A stretch of DNA of 64,000 nucleotides from Oerskovia turbata (GCF_000718325.1 NZ_JOFV01000005.1:248001-312000), one strand, 5' to 3'. Positions 47,202 through 56,652 are shown, counted from the stretch's first letter. The notes: generated by a model not told the origin, from the sequence alone. Numbers and translations are program-made.

Positions 47202-49543
47202 GTCGTCGTCCAGCGGCGCACGGCGTTCGCCCGGTCGACGAGGTCGATCTTCGCGACGCGGTCCTCGGTGAGCGTCGCCATCTCGCGGTAGGCCCCCTCG
47301 AGGGCGTCGCGCAGCGGTGGCTCCTTGGGCTCAACCCCACCGAGTCGTGCCGTGCCGACCTGCTTCTTGACCGTGACCTCCTCGAGCGCGGAGCGCAGGA
47401 CGTCGATCGAGAGGGCCACGCGGTCGCGCTGGGGGATCGCGACCGACTCGACGCTCGCGAGGGCCTCGGCCAGGGCCGTGAGCCCCCGGTCGGACCCGGC
47501 GAGGAGCCGGGCGCGGCGCATGCGCGCGTCGGTGTAGGAGCTGCGGGTCGGGGTCACGAGGTCCAGGGCGTGCAGGGCCCCGTCCAGGTCGCCGCGCGCC
47601 TGCCGGATGCGGGCGAGCCCGAACGCCGCGGGCGCGGTGTAGTTCGCGTCCGACCGGGCGCAGATCACGTACAGCGACTCGGCGACGTCCGGCTCCCCGC
47701 TGACCTCGCACGCGACCGCGAGCGCGAGCTTCGGTGCGAGCTCGCCGGGGACCTGGCCGTAGACGGCGTTGAACGAGGCGCGGGCGTCCGCAGCCTCGCC
47801 GCGTGCGAGCTCGGCGAGCCCACCGATCCAGGCAGCACGCCACTCCCACGGGTCGTCGGCGAGGATCTCGACGATCGTCTTGTCGACCTCGGCGAACCGG
47901 CGGTGCTCGATCGCGGCCTTGGCGTACGCGAGCCGCACCTCGACCGTCGACTCGGGGGCCGCGGCGAGGGCAGCCATGCGAGCCGCGGGGTCGGCGATGT
48001 TGACGCCCGCGAGCCAGCTCGCCATGGGGTCGGACTCGTCGATCTTGAGCGTCGGCAGGGCGTCCCACGTCAGCGGGTGGTCGGCGTCGTCGGACACGGG
48101 CGCCTCGAACAGGACGGAGGCCGCCGAGTGCAGCGCGCCGCTGCCCGGGCCGCGGTCGGTCGCGACGACCTCGCGCAGCACGCCGATGAGCTGGGCGCGC
48201 ATCTCGTCGATCGTCGCGAACCGGTCGGACGGGTCGAGCGCGCACGCCTTGGCGAGCAGGCGGTAGAACGAGTCGTACTGCTGGAAGACCGGGGTCTCGG
48301 CGACCGGCGGCAAGGACGCGACGTACGTCGTCTGGTTCCCGCGGAAGTCCAGCACGAGCGTCGCGAGCGTGCGCCCGATCGTGTAGACGTCGGACGCGAC
48401 CGACGTCCCCATCTCCGCGACCTCGGGAGCCTGGTAGCCGACCGTGCCGAAGATCGCGGACGTCATGTCGTCCAGGCGCCGCACGCCGCCCAGGTCGATC
48501 AGCTTGACGCCGTCGCCCTGCTGGATCATGTTGTCGGGCTTGAAGTCGCAGAAGATCAGGCCCAGGTCGTGCAGGTACGCGAACGCCGGGAGGATCTCCA
48601 GGACGTAGGCCAGCGCCTGGTCCACGGGCAGCGGGTTCACCACACCGCCGTTGTCGTCGCGGCGGTCCTTGAGGATCTCCTTGAGCGACTTGCCGCCCAC
48701 GTACTCCATGACGGTGTAGCCCGCGCCGTCGTGCATCACGAAGTTGTAGATCTCGACGATCAGCGGGTGCTCGACCTCGGCCAAGAACTGGCGCTCGGAG
48801 ATCGCGGCCGCGAACGCGTCGGGGTCGCCCGAGTTGAGCAGGCCCTTGAGCACGACCCACCGGCCCGACACGTTCTGGTCGCGGGCCAGGTAGATCCAGC
48901 CGAGGCCGCCGTGCGCCAGACAGCCCACGACCTCGTACTGGCCGCCCACGACGTCGCCCGGCGAGAGCTGCGGGTCGAACGAGAACGCGGTGCGGCACTG
49001 CGGGCAGAAGCCCGAGGTGCGGCCCGGGACGCCGTCACGCGACCTGCCGACCTTGGCGCCGCACGTGGGGCAGAAACGCTTCGACTCGGCGAGCTCAGGC
49101 ACGGCCATGATGGCCTGGAGCGGGTCGCGGACCGGCGCGCTGGGCACGGTCGTCAGGCCTGCGCCCAGGCGGTGACCGCGCAGACGCGTCGAGGACGTCC
49201 CCACGCGCCGCGTGGACTTGGTGCCCGTCACGGCCGAGCGGGCCGAGCCGAGCGCGGCGCTCGCGAGCTGGGTCGAGCTCGTGCGCCCGGTGCGGGTCGA
49301 GACGGCCTCGCCCTCGGGGCCGGGGCCGGCCGCGTAGTTCGGCGCGGCCTGCGCGATGCCCGTGCCGAGCATGGCCGACGGTGAGGCGGCGGCTGCCGTC
49401 GCGGTCGTCGACGACCCTGCCGCGCCGGGAGCACCGGCCGCGCCCGACGGCGCGGCGGGCGAGCCGCAGACGTTGCAGTAGCCGTCCTCGATGAAGCCGG
49501 TGCAGCCCGGCTGGGAGCAGGGCTCCTGAGCGGTCGTGGTCAT
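47198..49543 (-). CDS. pknG: PknG-like serine/threonine protein kinase
   Basis: 781 residues from ATG 49543. Architecture of mycobacterial PknG: N-terminal region with an added zinc ribbon (CSQPGCTGFIEDGYCNVCG), rubredoxin-like domain (FCPTCGAKVG ... GFCPQCRTAF, residues ~157-190), kinase domain (~195-460) with LAHGGLGWIYLARD, catalytic FCDFKPDNMI and metal-binding LIDLGGVRRLDD, then a ~300-residue TPR domain. The PknG-specific DLG and DFKPDN loops make the call firm. In mycobacteria PknG controls glutamate/aspartate metabolism through GarA and is signalled by GlnH and GlnX, homologues of which are in this operon. Confidence 0.93.
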   Translation of the reverse strand: MTTTAQEPCSQPGCTGFIEDGYCNVCGSPAAPSGAAGAPGAAGSSTTATAAAASPSAMLGTGIAQAAPNYAAGPGPEGEAVSTRTGRTSSTQLASAALGSARSAVTGTKSTRRVGTSSTRLRGHRLGAGLTTVPSAPVRDPLQAIMAVPELAESKRFCPTCGAKVGRSRDGVPGRTSGFCPQCRTAFSFDPQLSPGDVVGGQYEVVGCLAHGGLGWIYLARDQNVSGRWVVLKGLLNSGDPDAFAAAISERQFLAEVEHPLIVEIYNFVMHDGAGYTVMEYVGGKSLKEILKDRRDDNGGVVNPLPVDQALAYVLEILPAFAYLHDLGLIFCDFKPDNMIQQGDGVKLIDLGGVRRLDDMTSAIFGTVGYQAPEVAEMGTSVASDVYTIGRTLATLVLDFRGNQTTYVASLPPVAETPVFQQYDSFYRLLAKACALDPSDRFATIDEMRAQLIGVLREVVATDRGPGSGALHSAASVLFEAPVSDDADHPLTWDALPTLKIDESDPMASWLAGVNIADPAARMAALAAAPESTVEVRLAYAKAAIEHRRFAEVDKTIVEILADDPWEWRAAWIGGLAELARGEAADARASFNAVYGQVPGELAPKLALAVACEVSGEPDVAESLYVICARSDANYTAPAAFGLARIRQARGDLDGALHALDLVTPTRSSYTDARMRRARLLAGSDRGLTALAEALASVESVAIPQRDRVALSIDVLRSALEEVTVKKQVGTARLGGVEPKEPPLRDALEGAYREMATLTEDRVAKIDLVDRANAVRRWTTT

Positions 49544-50733
49544 CGGGACGATCCTTCCTGGCCCGGCGTGGGCGACGGTCCGGGCGACGAGAGGTGTGCG
49601 GGCAGGTCACGGGACAGGAACTGGTACTGCTCGACGAGGAAGCGCAGGAGCACCACGTCGCAGGGCACGGCCTCACCCGCCTCGCGGGCCTCGGCCAGCC
49701 CGGAACGGACCGTGGGGGAGGCGCTGCGGCCGTTGGCGTCGGCCTTCACGCGATAGGCGTCGAGCCGGTAGCGCAGCTCTGCCCGTTCGCGCAGCGGCGC
49801 GGTGTACGCGGACTCGACCGTGTCGAACGCGCGCGCGACGGTCGCGAGCCGCGTCAGGAACCCGTCGAGCCCCGCGCGGTCGTGCGGGACCTCACCGAGG
49901 CGCGACACGTCGGGCACCGCGAGGCGCGGGGGAGCGGCGATCTCGCGGCGGGCACGGGCCGCGAGCTTGCGCAGCGAGGGTTCGCGTGCCTCCAGGGCCG
50001 CGTAGCGCTCGACCGCCTGCGCGCGGTCGCGGGCCAGCTCGCGGCGCTCGGACGCACCCACGATGAGGTCTCGCTCGGTGCGGGCGACCTCGGCCTCGAG
50101 CTCGGTCAGGGGGCCGGTCACGTCGGCGCCGTGCGACGCCTTGTCCCGCAGGCGCGTCCAGCGCCCACGGAGCTTATCCACCCGGCCACGGGCCTCGGTG
50201 TCGGAGCCGGCGAGCTCGTCGCACCGGGCCAGCTCGGCGCGCAGCCCACGGAACCGGGCGACCTCGTCGGCCGCGTTCGGGTCGAACGACAGGCGCGTGC
50301 GCAGCGCGGCCACGATCGCGTCGCACAGCCGCGTCGCCTCGACCAGCGACACGAGCGACGATCCGTCGGGCGAGCTGAGCCGCCCCCAGATGAGCTGTGA
50401 GATCTTCTCGCGCGCGACCGCGTCCGCGCGCCCCGAGTCCCAGACCGCGGCCATCTCGTCGGCCCGCGTGCGGGCAGCCTGCCACAACGTCATGGCGAGC
50501 AGCATGTCCGCGGTGTACGTCTCGGGGGACGCGGCTGCCTGCGCCGCGGTGTCGAGGCGGTCGAGCTCGGTCCGCCGGGCACGCAGCCACTCCTCGAGCG
50601 CCGCGAGGTACGTGAAGAGCTCCGCGGCGGGGCTCGCCTCGCCCAGGCGTCCGGGCGCGGTCGGGGCCTGCTGCGTGCGCGGGGCCACGGGCGGTCCGGC
50701 AGCCGCAGGGGAGGGCGAGGAGCCTGGCGTCAC
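49540..50733 (-). CDS. Coiled-coil protein between glnH and pknG
   Basis: 397 residues from GTG 50733, overlapping the GlnH stop (GTGA), and overlapping the kinase start by 4 nt. Cytoplasmic, Ala/Arg/Glu-rich and predicted almost entirely helical, with long heptad-like stretches (LDRLDTAAQAAA, ARFRGLRAELARCDELAGS, TELEAEVARTERDLIVGA). No enzyme motif. Its placement between the sensor pair and the kinase suggests it links them, a part not present in the mycobacterial pknG-glnH-glnX locus. Confidence 0.75.
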   Translation of the reverse strand: MTPGSSPSPAAAGPPVAPRTQQAPTAPGRLGEASPAAELFTYLAALEEWLRARRTELDRLDTAAQAAASPETYTADMLLAMTLWQAARTRADEMAAVWDSGRADAVAREKISQLIWGRLSSPDGSSLVSLVEATRLCDAIVAALRTRLSFDPNAADEVARFRGLRAELARCDELAGSDTEARGRVDKLRGRWTRLRDKASHGADVTGPLTELEAEVARTERDLIVGASERRELARDRAQAVERYAALEAREPSLRKLAARARREIAAPPRLAVPDVSRLGEVPHDRAGLDGFLTRLATVARAFDTVESAYTAPLRERAELRYRLDAYRVKADANGRSASPTVRSGLAEAREAGEAVPCDVVLLRFLVEQYQFLSRDLPAHLSSPGPSPTPGQEGSSR

Positions 50734-51758
50734 GGCGTGCGGCCGTACACGGCGACCGGCGGGGCAGGGGCCGGGCCGAGGACGCCGAGCCACTCGTCGT
50801 ACAGCGCGGTCCAGGTGCCGTTGGAGCGCATCTGCTCCAGGACGCCGTTGACGAACTTCACCATGTCGATGTTCGCCGCCGGGATGCCCAGGCCGTACGG
50901 TTCGTCGGAGATCGCCTGCCCGACGACCTTCGCGTACGGGTCCTGCGCCGCGAAGCCTGCGAGGATCGTGTCGTCGCCCGTGATCGCGTCGACCCTGCCC
51001 TGCTGGAACAGCGCGAGGCAGCCCGTGTGGGTCGTCGCGGGCACGGCCTCGATGTCGGGGTACTCCTGGAGACGTTCGAGCGTCGTGGTGCCGTCCGGGG
51101 CGCAGACCCGCTGGCCCGCGAGGTCAGCGATGCCCTGCGCCTCGGAGTCCCTGGTCACGAGGACCTTCTGGCCCGCGTGGTAGTACTCCGAGGAGAACGC
51201 GATGGTCTCCCACCGCTCGCAGTTGATCGTGAACGCGCGCGCCACGACGTCCACCTCGCCGTTCTCCAGGACCTCGAGCCGCTGCCCCGACGTGATGACG
51301 CGGAACTGCAGACGGTCCGGGTCGCCGAAGATCGCGGTCGACACCTGGCGGAGCACGTCGATGTCGAAGCCCTCGATCTGCCCCGTCAGGGGGTTGCGGG
51401 CACCGAGCTGGAGAGTGTCGGCCGAGACGCCGACGACGAGGGAGCCCCGGTCACGGATCGCCGCCATGGTGCTGCCCGCCGGGAGGGCTCCCGGTCCGGG
51501 CAGCGGCCCGTCGGGCGCGTAGGACGTGACCGGGTTCTCGCACGTCGTGGCCGCGGAGACAGCGGCGCCCGCCGGGCCGCTCCCGGCCGCGGTGCTGCCC
51601 GCCGTGCTGCCCGCCGTGCCGACGACCGAGGCCACGGGTGCACCCGCGGACGATCCGGCGTCGGGCGTGGCGCAACCGGCCAGGACGAGGGCGCCCGAGA
51701 GCCCCAGCGCCACCAGGGCGCCCAGGCGCCCGCTCTTGCGGAAGGTCGTGGTGATCAC
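50730..51758 (-). CDS. glnH: GlnH-like amino-acid-binding lipoprotein
   Basis: 342 residues from GTG 51758, overlapping the GlnX stop. Signal peptide with lipobox LAGC near residue 29, then an Ala/Gly/Ser spacer and a complete type II periplasmic-binding fold: MAAIRDRGSLVVGVSADTLQ, GFDIDVLRQVSTAIFGD, DVVARAFTINCERWETIAFS, VCAPDGTTTLERLQ. Mycobacterial GlnH binds aspartate/glutamate and signals through GlnX to PknG; the same order here implies the same function. There is no transporter permease beside it, supporting a sensory role. Confidence 0.9.
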   Translation of the reverse strand: MITTTFRKSGRLGALVALGLSGALVLAGCATPDAGSSAGAPVASVVGTAGSTAGSTAAGSGPAGAAVSAATTCENPVTSYAPDGPLPGPGALPAGSTMAAIRDRGSLVVGVSADTLQLGARNPLTGQIEGFDIDVLRQVSTAIFGDPDRLQFRVITSGQRLEVLENGEVDVVARAFTINCERWETIAFSSEYYHAGQKVLVTRDSEAQGIADLAGQRVCAPDGTTTLERLQEYPDIEAVPATTHTGCLALFQQGRVDAITGDDTILAGFAAQDPYAKVVGQAISDEPYGLGIPAANIDMVKFVNGVLEQMRSNGTWTALYDEWLGVLGPAPAPPVAVYGRTP

Positions 51759-53122
51759 CGGTACTCCTCCAGTCGGACGTTCAGGCCACGCCAGGCGAGG
51801 ACCGCCGCGGCGAGGCCCGCGGCCAGCAGCAGCCAGCCCGCGAGGGCGGACTTCGTGCCCGCCGAGGCGAGGTCGGCCTGCGTGGCGCGGATGTTGTCGG
51901 TGATGTCGTCCGTGACGGACTGGGAGAAGGCCGCGAACGCGGCGTTCGGGCTGCCCTCGGCCGAGCCCGTCGCGAGCGCGACAGCCCCGTCCCAGTCGCC
52001 CGCGTCGTCGAGCGCACGGATCGCCTGGTGCTGCGTGACCCAGTCGGCCAGGTTCGCGGCCGCGGTCCCGTCGAGGACCCCGGCCGCACCCGCCTCGTCG
52101 AGGCGCTGCGTCGCGTCGGCCGTGAGCTCGACGAACGACTCCTCGTACGCCTGGCCAGAGCCGCGCTTGATGAGCGTGAAGCTCTCCATGGCCTTGGCGT
52201 CGTTGGCCTCGGAGTACGCGGTCGAGGCCGCGAGCGTCGCCGCGTACGGGCCGTCGCGGACCGCCGCGGCCGCGCTGTTGGTCTGGCTCAGCAGGACCGC
52301 GCCCACGACCCCCACGACCAGCACGACCGCGCTCGCCGCGAGCAGCCCCACGTTGAGCACCCGGTGCGTGCGCTTGGCCAGCCACACCTGCGTCGCGATC
52401 AGCAGCGCCAGGCACAGGATGCCCGCCGCGAGGATCCACAGCGCGTTGCGCACCATCGACAGGTCGGACGCCACACGGTCGGCGTTGTCGTCCACGAGCG
52501 TGGTCAGCGTCGGCAGGATCTCGTCGCGCAGCAGCGTCGAGGCCTGGTCCAGGTAGGCCGACCCCACCGGGAAGCCCTGACGGTTGTTGGCGCGCGCCTG
52601 CTCGATCAGGCCCGTGTAGACCGTGACCTGCGAGGCGACCTGGCCGAGCTCGGTGGCGTCCGCGCTGTTGGACCCCGCGAGCTCGGCGATGCGGATCGAG
52701 GCGTTCGCGATCGCGTCGTCGTAGCGCTCACGCTGGTCCACGGGTTCCAGGCCCCCGACCAGGAACGCGTTGGTCGCCGCGGCGTCCGCCACGACCAGGT
52801 CGTTGCGCACGTCCTGGACGCCCACGAGCTGGCTCGTGTCCGCACGGGCGTCGTCGAGCGCGATGCCCTGGACGCGCGCGGCCTGGAAGCCCAGCGCACC
52901 GAAGACGACCGCCGCGAGCACGCACAGCGCGAGCGCAATCCGCAGCTTGCCCGGCGAGCGCCGCAGCGCGCTGCGCACGCCCGCGCGGCGCGCGGCCCGC
53001 TCCTCGGCCTGCGTGGCGGCAGGTGCCCCCGGCCGCGCGGACGGCTGCCCGGGGTAGGAGGGCTGGACGGCCCGACCGGTCGCCGGGGCGGACCCGGGCG
53101 GCGGCGTCAGGGTCTGGCTCAT
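51755..53122 (-). CDS. glnX: GlnX-like membrane sensor protein
   Basis: 455 residues from ATG 53122, overlapping the AAA stop. After a Pro/Ala-rich cytoplasmic N-terminus, four membrane spans: ~61-83, ~227-247, ~258-281 and ~425-445. They frame two helical extracytoplasmic domains of about 140 residues each (first with NDLVVADAAATNAFLVGGLE, second with SEANDAKAMESFTLIKRGSG), like paired ligand-protein docking domains. This matches mycobacterial GlnX, which receives the GlnH signal. It has no kinase domain of its own. Confidence 0.87.
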   Translation of the reverse strand: MSQTLTPPPGSAPATGRAVQPSYPGQPSARPGAPAATQAEERAARRAGVRSALRRSPGKLRIALALCVLAAVVFGALGFQAARVQGIALDDARADTSQLVGVQDVRNDLVVADAAATNAFLVGGLEPVDQRERYDDAIANASIRIAELAGSNSADATELGQVASQVTVYTGLIEQARANNRQGFPVGSAYLDQASTLLRDEILPTLTTLVDDNADRVASDLSMVRNALWILAAGILCLALLIATQVWLAKRTHRVLNVGLLAASAVVLVVGVVGAVLLSQTNSAAAAVRDGPYAATLAASTAYSEANDAKAMESFTLIKRGSGQAYEESFVELTADATQRLDEAGAAGVLDGTAAANLADWVTQHQAIRALDDAGDWDGAVALATGSAEGSPNAAFAAFSQSVTDDITDNIRATQADLASAGTKSALAGWLLLAAGLAAAVLAWRGLNVRLEEYR

Positions 53123-54771
53123 GCAGGCTCCTCCTGGGGGGAGACGGTCGGGTGGTCGGAGAGGTCTTCCGGCAGGTCGGCGGGTTCGGCCGCGTCGGTC
53201 AGGATGCCGGCCGAGCCCTCGGCGGCGGTCCCGTCCTGGGGCAGCAGGTCCTCGGGCAGGATCCGGCGCAGCTCGTCGAGCGTGGGCTCCGGGGTGTCCT
53301 TGAGGCGCCACGCGTGGCGTGCGATGGCCGCGTCCAGGACGTTGCGCGCGTGGCGGCCGTTGCCGAACCCCTCGGTGCGCGGCACGAGCGAGACCATCTC
53401 CTCGAACCGGTCGAGGGTCTCGGGCAGCGCCTCGAAGTCGGCCGACGAGGCCATGCGCTCGAAGATGCCGCGCAGCTCCGCGTCCGAGTAGTCGTCGAAC
53501 GTGATGGTCGTCGAGAAGCGCGACTCGAGCCCAGGGTTGGTCGCGATGAACCCGGCCATGGGGCCGGGGTACCCGGCGACGATCACCACGAGGTCGTCGC
53601 GGTGGTCCTCCATGTCCTTGACGAGCGTGTTGATGGCCTCGGCGCCGTACTGGTCCTCCGCGAGGCCGTACGCCTCGTCGATGAACAGCACGCCGCCGAT
53701 CGCGGTCGCCACGACCTCGGACGTCTTGACGGCCGTCTGCCCCAGGTACCCGGCGACCAGTTCGGAGCGGTCGACCTCGACCAGGTGCCCCTTGCTCAGC
53801 AGCCCGAGCGCGCGGTAGATGCCTGCGACGAGGCGCCCGACAGTCGTCTTGCCCGTGCCCGGGTTGCCGAGGAACACGAGGTGGCGCGTGAGCGTGGGCG
53901 TGGTGAGGCCCGCGGCCGTGCGCAGCTTCTCGACGCGCAGGAGCTCGGTCTGCTGGCGGATCTCGTGCTTGACCCGGTCGAGCCCGATGAGTGCGTCGAG
54001 CTCCGCGAGGAGCTCCTCGAGCGAGCGGGGCGGCTCCGCCTCCTCCTCCGCCTCGGCGGGGGCGTCGCCGCTGGTCGCGGTCTGCGCGCCGTCGGAGGTC
54101 GCGCCGTCCACGCTGCCCGACGGCGTCGCGTGCGTCCCCGAGACCGGCCCGCCCGCGGGCTGGCCGGGGGTGCGGGCGCCCAGCGCGTCGAGGATCGCGT
54201 CCACGGTCGGCACGACGTCCTGCGCCGGAGGACGGAGACCGCCCGCGCCGACGAGCGAGCCGAGGTCGAACGGGTTCGTGGCGCTCGGCAGCGTCGGGTC
54301 GAACGTCGGCGCGGGGGAACGGGTGGTGCTCGGCGCCTGCTGAGGTCGCGGTGCGGCGGTGTGCGGCTGGGCCGCGGCCCGCTGGACGGCCGTCGTGGAC
54401 GCGGCGCCGGCCGAGGCCGCGAGCCCGGGGGAGCCGAGTGCGCTCGCCGCGTCGATCACGGTCGCGAGCGCCTCCGCGTACGCGGCCGCGTGCTCCGAGC
54501 CCGCGACGACGAGAGCCGTGAGCTGGTCGGTCGGGGCCGAACGCCACCGTCGGCCTCGTTGCGCCGACTCGAAGAACGCCGTGTAGTCGCCCGGGTCGCG
54601 GCCCACGGCCTCGAGCCACGCAGGGGCTGCGCCCGTGGACGACTCGGCCACCGCGGCGGCGAGCTGCTCGCCCTCGTGCGCGACGTCGTCGGGCACGAGG
54701 CCCGCGCCGCGACCCACCGTCACGAGCGCCTCGATGCTCCGTGCGAGCGCCCCCTGGCGCGCAGCGCTCAC
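53119..54771 (-). CDS. AAA+ ATPase of the CbbX/EccA/SpoVK group
   Basis: 550 residues from GTG 54771, overlapping the 54768 gene stop. The N-terminal ~230 residues are helical, then low-complexity (Pro/Ala/Thr). The AAA domain starts at LAELDALIGLDRVKHEIRQQ: Walker A LGNPGTGKTTVGRLVAGIY, pore-loop region AGYLGQTAVKTSEVV, Walker B GGVLFIDEAYGL, sensor-1 VIVAGYPGPM, arginine-finger region NPGLESRFSTTITF and sensor-2 GNGRHARNVLDAAI. EccA ATPases serve type VII secretion, CbbX remodels Rubisco; neither system is present, so it may remodel operon partners. Confidence 0.88.
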   Translation of the reverse strand: MSAARQGALARSIEALVTVGRGAGLVPDDVAHEGEQLAAAVAESSTGAAPAWLEAVGRDPGDYTAFFESAQRGRRWRSAPTDQLTALVVAGSEHAAAYAEALATVIDAASALGSPGLAASAGAASTTAVQRAAAQPHTAAPRPQQAPSTTRSPAPTFDPTLPSATNPFDLGSLVGAGGLRPPAQDVVPTVDAILDALGARTPGQPAGGPVSGTHATPSGSVDGATSDGAQTATSGDAPAEAEEEAEPPRSLEELLAELDALIGLDRVKHEIRQQTELLRVEKLRTAAGLTTPTLTRHLVFLGNPGTGKTTVGRLVAGIYRALGLLSKGHLVEVDRSELVAGYLGQTAVKTSEVVATAIGGVLFIDEAYGLAEDQYGAEAINTLVKDMEDHRDDLVVIVAGYPGPMAGFIATNPGLESRFSTTITFDDYSDAELRGIFERMASSADFEALPETLDRFEEMVSLVPRTEGFGNGRHARNVLDAAIARHAWRLKDTPEPTLDELRRILPEDLLPQDGTAAEGSAGILTDAAEPADLPEDLSDHPTVSPQEEPA

Positions 54772-55325
54772 GGCCGCTCCAACCCGCCCGGGGTGCCCGG
54801 CGCCTGCGGCTGGGCCGTGCCCACGCCCGCGTCGGGCGCGAGCGCGATCGAGGACGACTGGAACTTCTCCGCGAGGAACTGACCGTGCGCCACGAGTGCC
54901 GCGGCGTCCGCACGCGAGACCGCGTCCGAGATCTTGTCGAGCGTCACGCCCAGGAGGTCGAGCTGGTCGCACAGGATCATGAGCGAGGTCTTCCCGCGGT
55001 TGACCGCGCGCGTGTCCGCGAAGTCGCGCGGCAGGCGCAGGTAGCCGCCGACGGCCTCCGGCAGGTAGCTCGTGGCCGTCGCGACGACCGTGTGCGCCTG
55101 CGCGCTGCCGCCGCCGAGGCGGTCCAGGCGCGGGGCCATGTCGTCGACCGTCTTCGCGATGCGGTTCACACGCGCCGTGACGGCGGGCGGGACCCGGCCC
55201 TCGATCTGCGCCTGCACGGCGTCGACCGAGGCCAGGATGTCCGCGCTCGTCGGTGCCGGCGGCAGCACGGGGACCTCCGGCGGGCGCCTGCGCCCGCCGC
55301 CGAACAGGTTCTGGAACCAGCCCAT
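54768..55325 (-). CDS. Hypothetical helical protein of the TelA-PknG operon
   Basis: 185 residues from ATG 55325. An amphipathic MGWFQNLFGGGRRR start, then helical segments (SADILASVDAVQAQIEGRVP, VNRIAKTVDDMAPRLDRLGG, TATSYLPEAVGGYLRLP, MILCDQLDLLGVTLDKISDA). No membrane span or catalytic motif. It is 9 bp downstream of telA and likely its partner, resembling the small helical proteins that accompany TelA in other genomes. Confidence 0.75.
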   Translation of the reverse strand: MGWFQNLFGGGRRRPPEVPVLPPAPTSADILASVDAVQAQIEGRVPPAVTARVNRIAKTVDDMAPRLDRLGGGSAQAHTVVATATSYLPEAVGGYLRLPRDFADTRAVNRGKTSLMILCDQLDLLGVTLDKISDAVSRADAAALVAHGQFLAEKFQSSSIALAPDAGVGTAQPQAPGTPGGLERP

Positions 55326-55334
55326 GTGTGCGGG

Positions 55335-56552
55335 TCAGACCTTCCCGAGGTCGAGCGAGCCCGAGGCCGCACCCGACTGGTCGCCCTGGGCCACCCGGTC
55401 CAGGTACTCGCGCGCCTTGGTCGTCTCGGTCTCCAGGACGCCGATGGTCTGCGCCATCGAGTCCAGCGCCTGCACCTTGAACGTCGAGATCGAGTCCATG
55501 GTCGCGTAGATGTTCTGGAACGCGGCCTGGAGCTGGGGGAGACCGACGGTCGCGCTCGCGGCCTGCGACTGGATGGTCGCCGACTGGTCCGCGAGCATCT
55601 TGGACGTCGAGGCGATCATGTTCGACGTCGTCGTGTTGAGCGCGGTGATCTGGTCGAGGACGAGCTTCTGGTTCGCGAGCGCCTGCGCCACGATGACGGC
55701 CGTGCGCAGCGCCGAGACGGTCGTGGTGGTCGCACGGTCGACGCCCTTGATGAGCTCGACGTTGTTCTTGATGACGATGTCGATCGCGAGGTAGCCCTGG
55801 ATGGACACCGCGAGCTGCGTCAGGAGGTCCTGGTGCTTCTGGCGCACGTAGAACAGGACGTCCTCGCGCAGCGCCTTGGCCTTCTCCGGGTCCGTCGCGT
55901 CGAGCTCGGCGGTCTTCGCGGAGAGCTGGGCGTCGAGGCGCTCGGCCACGTAGATGTACTGGTTGAGGCGCGCCATGGTGTCCCACAGGTGCTGCTTCTC
56001 CAGGTTGAGCGCGGCGTTGTCCTTGCGGAGCTCGTCCTGGCCGTCGTAGAGCGCGCGGATGATCGCGTTGAGGTGGCCCTGCGCGGACTCGTAGCGGCGG
56101 AAGTAGTCGGTCAGCTTGTCGCCGAAGGGGATGATGCCCAGGAGCTTGCGACCCACGCTCGCCTCGGACGGGTCGAGGTTCTCGACCGTTCGGCGCAGCT
56201 CCAGGAGCGTGCTGCCCACCTTGGAACCCTCGGACAGGCCACCCTCCTTGAGCGCGCGCACGGGCGTGGCGAGGAGGCGGTTCGACGAGTCGGCCGCGGT
56301 GCGGATGTCCTGGTCGCCCATGGTGCGCACGTCGTTGGCCTTGGCCGCGAACTCGGGCGAGCGTGCGTCGGAGGCCATGAGCGCGTCGAGGTAGGACGTG
56401 ACCTTCTGGTCCAGGCCGGGGATCGCGGCCTCGTCGACGCGCGGAGCCATCGCGGGAGCCTGCGTGGTCGCGACGGGCTTCACGGGCTCGGGCGCGGAGA
56501 GCACGAGGTGCTCGGTCGCGGCGGGGGGCTGGAGCGGTGCTGCCTCGGTCAT
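55335..56552 (-). CDS. telA: Toxic anion resistance protein TelA family
   Basis: 405 residues from ATG 56552, with GAAGGAT upstream. The long helical TelA domain runs from about residue 40: SSNRLLATPVRALKEGG, SKVGSTLLELRRTVENLDPS, IIPFGDKLTDYFRRYESAQ, LNQYIYVAERLDAQLSAK, VALRTA/VAQALANQKLVLDQI, ending AREYLDRVAQG. TelA proteins belong to tellurite/envelope-stress clusters with VWA, PP2C and kinase genes. First gene of the ten-ORF operon ending at 43634. Confidence 0.9.
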   Translation of the reverse strand: MTEAAPLQPPAATEHLVLSAPEPVKPVATTQAPAMAPRVDEAAIPGLDQKVTSYLDALMASDARSPEFAAKANDVRTMGDQDIRTAADSSNRLLATPVRALKEGGLSEGSKVGSTLLELRRTVENLDPSEASVGRKLLGIIPFGDKLTDYFRRYESAQGHLNAIIRALYDGQDELRKDNAALNLEKQHLWDTMARLNQYIYVAERLDAQLSAKTAELDATDPEKAKALREDVLFYVRQKHQDLLTQLAVSIQGYLAIDIVIKNNVELIKGVDRATTTTVSALRTAVIVAQALANQKLVLDQITALNTTTSNMIASTSKMLADQSATIQSQAASATVGLPQLQAAFQNIYATMDSISTFKVQALDSMAQTIGVLETETTKAREYLDRVAQGDQSGAASGSLDLGKV

Positions 56553-56646
56553 CGTGATCCTTCGCTCGTGACTGACCGGGGTCGGTGCGAGACCCACCCC
56601 TGGAACCCGGCGAACCGGGCAAGCCGGTCGACCGGCCGGTCCGGGG

Positions 56647-56652
56647 AGTATA
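56647..56652 (-). promoter_or_regulatory. Possible -10 box of the telA-pknG operon
   Basis: TATACT (complement of 56647-56652), about 95 nt before the telA start; a consensus -35 is not evident. The remaining gap up to 56825 shows nothing else. Confidence 0.4.
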
